Shown here one piece after another: positions 56,949 to 64,000 of a DNA stretch of 64,000 nucleotides. The notes under the pieces were generated by a model, which saw only the letters and a list, made by a program, of their open reading frames with translations, did not search any database and had not been told where the DNA came from. The first letter of the stretch is position 1, and every line of letters starts with the position of its first letter. The translations under genes and the position numbers were made by a program. Source of the stretch: Thinopyrum elongatum (Eukaryota; Streptophyta; Magnoliopsida; Poales; Poaceae); the NCBI GenBank assembly GCA_011799875.1, contig CM022298.1:286327395-286391394 (forward strand), given 5' to 3'.

Positions 56949-57692
56949 ATGGCGCTCCTCGTGGCTCCAATGGCGCTCCCAGCGGCCGACGATGACAACG
57001 GCGGGCAGTTCACCACGCATCACGTAGTGGACACCTACGTGAGGGGGAAGGCCCTCTCGGTGGTGTACATGAACGATCTGGTCTCGGTGGAGAGGTCCAT
57101 CCAAACTATGGAGCAGTTGCTTGCCGAGGACAAGTACCAAGTGGTCGGCTTCGACCTCGAGTACACCATCGGTCGTGCCGGGCACGATCAGAAGGTTGCC
57201 GTCGCCCAGTTGTGCATGCGACATGACATCCTCTTCTACCACTACCACCTGGCCACAAGGCCTTGCGAGCGTTTCTCCAGGTTTATCAACAGCTCCGACT
57301 ACAGTTTCCCTACGGTGGACACCACCAACGATCTAAAAGCGCTCAAGGTTTTGGGCTTGAAATGCCAGAATCTTGTCAACATCCAGGACCACTACAAGGT
57401 CTGGGGCAGCGACAACAACAAACAGAACTCCCTGGTTGACCTCGCCTCGGCCATCATCGACCCCTACTACATGAAGATGAAGGATGAGAACAAGAAGGAC
57501 AAGAACTCCTGGCACAGTGTCTGGCATGAGAGACTGGATGACCAACACGTCAAGTACACGGCCAAGGACACGTACACAAGCTACGAGGTGTACATGCAGA
57601 TCTTTGACATGAGGGAGTGTCTTCTTCCTGCCCCAGACAAGGGATCTAGCCACAGAGCAGTGGCGGGAGCGTCACAAGAAGAAGATGACTAG
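56949..57692 (+). CDS. DEDDy 3'-5' exonuclease-domain protein (RNase D/WRN-exonuclease-like), uninterrupted
   Basis: Predicted to remove nucleotides from 3' ends of nucleic acid. The protein has 247 residues from ATG 56949 (CCAATGG). The fold is complete: motif I VVGFDLEYT with D69 and E71; motif II TTNDLKALKVLGL with D128; motif III YTAKDTYTSYEVY with Y203 and D207, the Y-x3-D form of the DEDDy subgroup. All catalytic acids are present. There is no signal peptide or membrane segment. The C-terminus is acidic (EEDD). The gene is one exon, near the right end of CACTA element H, and is not damaged although neighbouring frames are, which suggests recent capture or selection. Expression cannot be judged. 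Confidence 0.8.
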   Translation: MALLVAPMALPAADDDNGGQFTTHHVVDTYVRGKALSVVYMNDLVSVERSIQTMEQLLAEDKYQVVGFDLEYTIGRAGHDQKVAVAQLCMRHDILFYHYHLATRPCERFSRFINSSDYSFPTVDTTNDLKALKVLGLKCQNLVNIQDHYKVWGSDNNKQNSLVDLASAIIDPYYMKMKDENKKDKNSWHSVWHERLDDQHVKYTAKDTYTSYEVYMQIFDMRECLLPAPDKGSSHRAVAGASQEEDD

Positions 57693-57849
57693 ACGATCGT
57701 TTCTCCTAGTTTAGAATGCATGCAATTGTTTATTGAGGTTTGTGCGAATGATCTGTATAGTCACTTATGTAATTGGATGTTTATTTCAGTTATATATATA
57801 TACATGTTATTCTTCTGTAGACAGAGCAAATCACATGGCTTATTAGCAG

Positions 57850-58250
57850 CAATCATCCGTGTTATTATTGGTCTTCGCACACATTTCTGATTACGGACCT
57901 GTTTGCCGCGTATCACACACATCTTGTTCGGTTGAACCGTTTCCATTGTGTTGCCTAATCACACATAGTTCATCCTACTGAACTGTATGCCGTATATCGC
58001 ACACACCCTCATCTGGCTGCCCGTTTCTGTTGTTCTGCATCATCGCAAATAGTTCTTCTGGATTAACCGTTTGCCACTCATCGCACACGCAACTCTAGTA
58101 TGAACCGTGTTTGATGTCGCTGCCATTGCAAACGTTTTGCATCTTTTTTGACGGTTTTATTACATCACCATTTGTGATATATGCATCGCACACAGTTTCG
58201 TCGAAGGTTCTCTGATTCGACTGTCGCGTTTGGACCATCCTGCAGTAGTG
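57850..58250. repeat. Right subterminal repeats and terminus of H
   Basis: Motifs ATCACACACA, CCGTTTGCC, ATCGCACACA and ATTGCAAACG recur about every 30-40 bases to the terminus CTGCAGTAGTG. Confidence 0.8.
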
Positions 58251-61200
58251 ATTCATCACACAACACAAGCACGGGGTACCAACGGGTGTCCGGTGCCCTG
58301 TAAAAACAGTCATGGCTGCCTATCCAAGCACGACCCCGTCCCGAGAGTGACCACGCCAGTCCTGTCACTAGTAATGCGGGCATCCATGTTAGCACGAACT
58401 AGGTAATCAATAATGCCCTTTCCCATATAAGGGTAGAGTGGTTGCGCATGTAAGGTTGGAGTAACGGTCGCAACTTAAACCAATCCGTTTTCGAAAACAA
58501 CACACTCACTTGCCTTGATACACCACTTTTTTATCAAGTGGTTACCTAGCACAACATCTCCCTCGGGCATTAGTGGCACCCGACGGGGTTTTCGAAAAGT
58601 CTTTGGAAATACTTTTGTCTCCATCACCATGCATATACCCATCCCATTTGCGTAGCAACTACTTTAGCATCCTATCTACTCCCACCTGCATAACCCTCAT
58701 AGGAAGGTAGTGTCATGCACCATGCAAGTATCAACGAGGAAAGAAACGGGGCAACCCACCAAAGTGGTTACCCTTTCATCATGATTCTGATGCAACAATA
58801 ACAAAGTGATATATGTCATGCATAAAAAGGGTTTCATAGACATGGTCAAGGGGCTGCTTGCCTAGCTCAACAAAGTCCTCGGGGTCTTCAAATGTCTCTG
58901 GTCCAACTCCTTCGTCAACGTCGTAATCTAACGTCGTAAAATAACGGCACACAATAAGGCAATATCAAAAAACAAAAAAATAAAAGTGCTCATAATAATG
59001 TCAACGTATTTTTGTTAAATAATGGAGTGAAAACTAAGAATGAAAAAAAAATCTTAGTTTTGGAATTGGAGCTATACAATCAGATATATAGATTTTTAGA
59101 GGTGGATTTAAATGCTCAGATTTCAATTTAAATTTGAACAACATAGAAAGGTGTGATGGACTTGTATGAAAGTTACACCGTTAAATAGGTGGGATTTTTA
59201 GAAGAATTTAGGAGTTGGAATTATTTCATTTGGACAAATATTTTAATCTGTGGAATTTTTGGAAGTCTCAGAAATAAAGAAAAAGAAAAAGGCACTATGC
59301 AACTGGGCCAGAAGGGCCATAGTGCAGCAGGCCCAGAGAGAAACCAGCCTGCGTGCCTGGCCACGTCGAAGGTGTAAAGGCCGAATACGCCTTCAGCCGA
59401 CACAGCGAACCGGTACGCGCGCGCGTGTGTTTTTAAATCTGATGGGTGGACCCCATCCGTCAGGACGTGAGGCTGACCGACGGGCCCCACGGCGGTCATC
59501 ATCTAGGTTCGTCCAGAGGGGGCGGCGAGCTCACTGGCAGCACTGTGGTCGACGGCGAGGATATCTGAGGGCACCGTCATGCTCAGGGTGGAGTCGCCTT
59601 TCGGGTGGAGGTGGAGTTGGCCGCCGGGGTGCAGTGGTTCACAGGCGACGAGGAAGCCGGGCGGCGGCGCTACGGGAGGTGGTCACTCCAGTCGATTCAG
59701 CCTGCAATCGACCCGGGAGAGAGAGGGGAAATGATCAGTGGGGTCTTGCGGCTTTAGATCGAGCTAAAGTGGGGGTGGAGAGGGCCCATACCTCTGGATC
59801 GACGGCGACCCGAGGCGGCGGAGCTCGGGCTCTTCTAGAGAGGAGAGGGTGGTGCAGGTGGTCGATAGGGAGTGGGAGAGAGGTGTTGGCGTGGCCAGGA
59901 GGGTAGGGGTGGATTTATATAGCATGCCCGGAGCTCACCGTGGACTCGTGCACCGGCGAGGACACAGTCGAGGCTAGAGGTCACGGGGGCTCGTGGAAGC
60001 GTGCCCGGGGCATTTCTAGAGATGGTCTATGACCAGGGGAAGGAAGAGAGAGAGCGAGGGAGTGCCAGGGGCGTCGCGCATGTGAGCTTGTTCATTGGAG
60101 CTCTCGGGCGGCTGGCGCGTGTGCGGAGGGAGGCAGCAGGAGGAAGAAAGAGGAGGGGGAAAGCGGCGTAGCGTGTTGCGGATGCCGAGGGGCTCCGGTA
60201 GGCATGCGGGGGAGGCCCGAGGTCGTCGGAGGTGTTGGGCAAGGGGTGTCTACAGTGCCTTGCGCACTGTAGCGTGCTCCAGAGCGCGTCTTTGGCCGGC
60301 ATGGCCATTTTTTGGCGCTTTGGGCTTGGCCTCTAGTGTCTAGGGGCTCTAGGGGGAAGTAAAGAAGTGGGGTGGAGCTTTGGATGCCCTGGAGGGGCTC
60401 TGGTGAGAGAAGGGTGGTGAGAGAGAGAGGGTGGTTGTGGCTGTCCAGGGGGTAAATGGGGGTTTTTACCCCTCAATCATTGATATATGGATGAGTGGAA
60501 GCTACTGGGGGTAGAAGGGGTCTAGGGTAAGCTCTGGTAAAAACTTGAGCTCATGGAGAATAGTGGAGGAGGTCAAAATTATGATTTTGGAAAAATGGCA
60601 GATGGTGTTTGATGCAAGTTTGAGCTACTTGCACTTATCTCCTTGTGCCACTTGATGAGGGTGATACCCATGACCATTTGGCAATGTGGTAGAAATTTGA
60701 GCTCATTTGGATAAAGTTGCCAATGCAAGTTTTGTAAACCCTAGAAATCAACTGAAAGGGATTTGCTTAGATCTAGCTAAGCTAATCTCTTCTCCTTGAT
60801 GCACCACTTTGTTGGGTGTCATTATTTGCGTATTTGAGAATGTCCACAAAGTTTGGCATCAAATGGAGAAAGTTGGCAATGTAGAGTTGCTCAAATTTGG
60901 TTCTGGACAGAGATGGTTTTGACAAGCTTTGATAGTGTTAACTTGTTCTCCAACTTGTTCCACTTGGTCTAGATGAATTATTAGACCATTTTAGCATGTG
61001 TACCAAGTTTGAGATCATTTGGACATGTTTGGTAGTGCAAAGTTGATCAAACTTGGAAAAGGACAGAAATGGTTTTGAGAGGGTTTCATGGGGTTATACT
61101 GTTCTCCATGACATGAGACTTGTCAAGATCATCAAGCAGGCCATTTGTGACATGGTGGAATTTTGTTGGATTTAATGGAGAATATTTCCTTTGTAAATAT

Positions 61201-61806
61201 TTCAAAAGTTTGAAATATCCAGAAAAGGTTTTTTGAGGGATTTGACCAATATTTTCGTCATGACCATGTGTTGAAACTCATTTATATGGACAATATATGT
61301 CCACTTAGCTTCCCTAAATTTTCTCAAATATTTTTGAAACATTAAAATAATTTTTACCTATTAAAGACCATTTCTGGCATAAAGAAAAAGCCTTTAAATA
61401 AAATAGAAAAATAACTTTTAAAATTATATTTTTGTGGTTTATGGGAGTCCTATATCTAATATAATTTTTGAAAGATTTTTCACATACCAAATTAAGTACT
61501 TGTAGTTCAAGCCTTAACTGAGGGTTTTTTGGAAAACCTAATTTAGAAAATACTTTTTGGCCCAATTAGTTTTGCAAGAAAATACTATTCTGTCCTATAC
61601 ACATGGCATGAACATTGGGCAAACTTTTGGATCAAGGAGAAGGAGTATAAGAGTTGGAGGATTTATTTGATTTTAGAGCACTTGCAAACAACAAACAAAA
61701 ATCCAAATCAAAACAGAGACCAAATCAACACAAAAAGTTTTGGTTGGACCCAATTTTTATGCTCAATTATTCCTAAATATTGTGTCATGAAAATTAGGGT
61801 GTGACA
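58251..61806 (-). repeat. 5' LTR of element C, outer part
   Basis: Minus-strand start TGTCACACCCTAATTTTC at 61806. Bases 59007-61806 match the split left LTR (17781-19301 and 32379-33682) including the promoter block with TATA at 59913-59922. Bases 58251-59006 have no counterpart because the left LTR is truncated. Frames in the GC-rich block (59250-60343) are not genes. Confidence 0.92.
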
Positions 61807-62090
61807 ACAATATATATAACTTGTCGAGTAAAAAAGTGATGCAGCAAGTGTACAACCTCTTTGGCGAAGCCATGTCGATCTCAGCATCATTGGGTTGGTC
61901 GCTGAGGATGCTGCGGCTGATGTGGCAGTCAGAGGAGGGGACGAAGATCTTAGGCGCCTGGAGATGGAGCCAAGGGTACTGCTCCGTTGTGATGGAGGGT
62001 TTCATCATTGGAGCAGCTCCGGTGAGGTTGACGACGACGAGGCTGAAGCAGGACAAGAGAGACAATGTTAACCTGAAGTGGTATTCTAAG
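61807..62090. other. Unassigned sequence right of element C
   Basis: A 95-codon plus frame (61821-62108) is open but has no domain I know, and the opposite strand is open too. This could be the site into which C inserted. Confidence 0.4.
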
Positions 62091-62360
62091 GGCATGTACA
62101 ATGGTTGATAAGATAGTCTTATCTTAAGTCTTGCATGTAATTTAGAGATGACAAAAAAAATGTCTACAATGGTTCATCTCTTAGCCTTATCTTCAATAAC
62201 TAGCTATTCCTAAAAACGTGGTGAGACATATTGTGCTAAGAGATCATCTCTTGTCTTCTCTTAAATAAGAGAAGACAAGCCTTTTCTTATGAGTTCTCTC
62301 TCCTCCACCTCATCATTTATCCTATGTGGCACTCTTAAGATAGCACCATTGTACATGCCC
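62091..62360. mobile_element. 270-bp MITE, Tourist/Harbinger type
   Basis: Terminal inverted repeats GGGCATGTACAATGGT are identical over 16 bases, flanked by TAA on both sides (62088-62090 and 62361-62363). TWA target duplications and GGG-type ends are those of PIF/Harbinger MITEs. No coding capacity. Confidence 0.9.
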
Positions 62361-62445
62361 TAAAAGCATCTCCAATAGATGATGTAAAATACATAACCAA
62401 AAAGTGCTAGATATAAAATACATCAGCCGCTCATCTCCGAACTTA

Positions 62446-62520
62446 ACTGTCGAAACTAAATTTTACTGTCGAAAATGAATTTTGCTGTCGAAGATGAAAT
62501 TTACTGTCGAAACTGAATGC
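62446..62520. repeat. Four-copy 19-bp tandem repeat
   Basis: Units close to ACTGTCGAAAATGAATTTT start at 62446, 62465, 62484 and 62503. Confidence 0.9.
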
Positions 62521-62619
62521 ACTAGTAGCAAAAAAGCAGTGCACTAATAGTTTTGGCCGCTCGAGCACTAGTGGCAGAGTAGCAGTGATCTAAATCAGTA
62601 GCCGCTCCAGCAGGGACCG

Positions 62620-62985
62620 TACTACCAGAGAGCAGCCGGGGCAGAGCAGCAGCAGCGCATGCGAGAGCCGGGGCAGCTAGTCGTGTAGGAGCATCTTGGG
62701 TAGCAGCAGCAGGAGCTCAAGCGAGAGCCGAAGCTGCTGCTCGTGCAGCAGCAGCACGGGCAATAGTAGACTAGCAGTGCAAGCAAGAGTAAGAGCAAGA
62801 GCAGCAGCATGACCAAGAGCCAGAGCAGACCAGGCAAGGGACCGAGAGCAAGAGCAAGAGCAGTAGCGCGAGCAAGAGCCAGAGTAGACCAGGCAGGGGA
62901 CCGAGAGCACGAGCAGAGCAGCAGCGCGAGCGAGAGCCGAAGTAGCAGTAGGGCCAGCGAGAGCCGGAGCAGTAGCAGCAGCTCC
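62620..62985. repeat. GAGC/AGC-rich cryptic simple repeat
   Basis: Interspersed GAGCAAGAGC, GAGCCAGAGC and AGCAGCAGC units. Translation gives Arg-Ser-rich (plus) or Leu/Ser-rich (minus) frames, all explained by the repeat. Confidence 0.8.
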
Positions 62986-63620
62986 GACTGATGTGGCGTC
63001 GCCGCCGAGGGAGCGACGCCGTGGAGGAAGTGGCCGGCGACTCCGCCGTAGATGGAGCCGCGCCATGGCGGCTCGGGACGGAGCACCGGCAGCACCGTGA
63101 GATCGAATCAAGAAGAAAATGCAGCGATTAGTGTAGAACCTATTTGGTGGCGCCAATTAGGCCTTAGCTTCATCCGAGGAATCGGTGATGGTGCTGCTCT
63201 TACGGTGGTGCAGGTGAAGACGGCGATGTGGGAATGTAGGTGGCGCGAAAGACGAGGCGAACATCGGGGCAGCTCCTTGGAGGTGGAGGACGGGGTGGCT
63301 GAACCGGCAGGACGACATGATCGATGATGGATCCTCATCCGGTGCGGTGGATGAGGGACGTCGAGCTGTTGTGGTGGACGATGTCGTCGGGGAAGAGGCT
63401 CCGGTTGGGTGGCAGTGTGGGGCTTCACGGGTTTTCACGGCCTCGGTGTACGAATGGGGGGCAGAGGGGATGGGAGGGGGGAACCATGGCTTAGGGACGC
63501 CCTTGTCCGAAATGTGGGGTAAGTTACGAAAGTAGCCCCACCGATTTGAACTAGGTGGTTCTTTCGGTTCAGGGGTATCACGGGAATTTTGCGTGTTGGG
63601 ATTTTGCAGGAGGTGGGAGT
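62986..63620. other. GC-rich unassigned stretch before the last LTR
   Basis: Frames are open on both strands (for example 63052-63327 plus and 63157-63438 minus) but none has a recognisable domain or consistent coding signal. Confidence 0.4.
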
Positions 63621-64000
63621 TGTAACACCCTCAGTGGTTAGCTACAGTAATCCCACTTTTGATAATGCCATGTCCTCATGATCAACAGTGCTTAAACATC
63701 ACTTGGATCATATCCCTTTTCAATTCAATTTCAAATGGAAATTCAAAATCAAAGTGAAAATAAAAGTTGTTCAGATATGAAAAACAAAAATGTTCATAAT
63801 ATTGAAAATAATCCAGAGACTATTCTAAAATTATAATCAACATATGCTAAATAAATTAAGTGACTCTAACAGCAACAAAACAAAGATATTTAATCCATAA
63901 TCATTTAATTAAAATCCAAATAAAATTCATTTGCCTCCAAACCAATTACTAGCAGTGACAAATATTGCACTATATTTATGTGGCTAGTTCACATATTTTA
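63621..64000 (+). repeat. Probable start of another LTR (partial, runs off the window)
   Basis: TGTAACACCCTCAGTGG resembles the LTR start of B (TGTAACACCCTGG). An abrupt change from GC-rich to AT-rich sequence follows. The end is not in the window. Confidence 0.45.

Larger units (their letters stand above)
47486..58250. mobile_element. Element H: long non-autonomous CACTA-type transposon with host-like gene content
   Basis: The right end is the complement of CACTACTGCAGG; the left end reads CAGTAGTGCTAAA, similar with two changes in the first nine bases. Both ends carry dense degenerate subterminal repeats of the ACACAGTT / CGTTTGC / CGCAAACG kind typical of CACTA elements. No TNP2-type transposase is visible. 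The interior has a B3-domain gene fragment, ~240-bp and ~505-bp tandem repeats, degraded GC-rich frames and an intact exonuclease gene. The 3-bp flanks (GTA, ATT) do not match, so the exact left edge is uncertain. Confidence 0.75.
17781..61806 (-). mobile_element. Element C: chromovirus-type Gypsy retrotransposon carrying three nested insertions
   Basis: On the minus strand: 5' LTR (61806 to 46387, split by H), tRNA-iMet primer site, a zinc-knuckle reading frame, pol remnants around insertion D, a polypurine tract, and a 3' LTR (33682 to 17781, split by G and truncated). Without nested elements about 11 kb remain. RT, integrase C-terminus and a chromodomain-like tail are recognisable but broken and partly deleted. 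LTR copies differ by roughly 3-4% in the AT-rich part compared by eye. The left LTR lacks about 1.85 kb of its inner end, so no target duplication can be checked. Confidence 0.85.

Noticed and set aside
58241..58253. 3-bp target duplication for CACTA element H
   Set aside because: The flank ATT on the right does not match GTA on the left, so the duplication could not be confirmed and the left end is given as approximate.
62809..62991. Arg-Ser-rich frame resembling an SR splicing-factor domain
   Set aside because: Entirely explained by GAGCAAGAGC/AGCAGC repeats. No RRM domain, and the opposite strand is equally open.

Overview
This window is repeat-dense plant DNA. The element types point to a Triticeae grass (wheat, Aegilops or barley relatives): long Gypsy LTR retrotransposons primed by tRNA-iMet or tRNA-Asp, a Tat-lineage element with an antisense accessory gene, a long CACTA transposon and a small Tourist/Harbinger MITE. 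I see no ordinary host gene, tRNA, rRNA or CRISPR array. Family names are from memory and could not be searched.

Layout (capital letters are my labels). A (1-3319, minus): 5' LTR and first broken ORF of a Gypsy element running off the left edge. F (3320-4646 and 15795-17780, minus): decayed Tat-like Gypsy fragment with RT on the left and protease/gag on the right, split by B. B (4647-15794, plus): complete non-coding LTR element with ~4.2-kb LTRs, tRNA-iMet primer site, polypurine tract and a perfect 5-bp duplication (GCCGA); it fits a LARD. C (17781-61806, minus): chromovirus-type Gypsy element with ~4.65-kb LTRs that hosts three later insertions. These are G (19302-32378, TSD GGAAG), D (34636-43861, TSD CTCCT/CTCCC) and the CACTA element H (about 47486-58250). 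The last 2.2 kb holds unassigned sequence, a 270-bp MITE, short repeats and the start of another LTR at 63621.

How the parts work together. G has a complete gag-protease-RT-RNaseH-archaeal RNaseH-integrase order in one minus-strand frame with no frameshift from protease onward, but seven in-frame stops. Facing it is a plus-strand, apparently spliced accessory gene with its own TATA-like box. D has an Athila-type gag and protease but no RT or integrase, so it would need a helper. B has no proteins, yet its primer site, polypurine tract and LTR modules match C closely, making a C-type chromovirus a plausible helper. H has no recognisable transposase but carries host-like sequence: a B3-domain gene fragment with an intron, two degraded reading frames and an uninterrupted DEDDy 3'-5' exonuclease gene.

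The most unusual structure is D's right LTR. It is interrupted 30 bp from its inner edge by ~354 bp of the sequence that flanks D on the opposite side, followed by a full LTR. This looks like break repair templated by the left LTR that ran past its outer edge. Insertion order from nesting: F before B; C before G, D and H.
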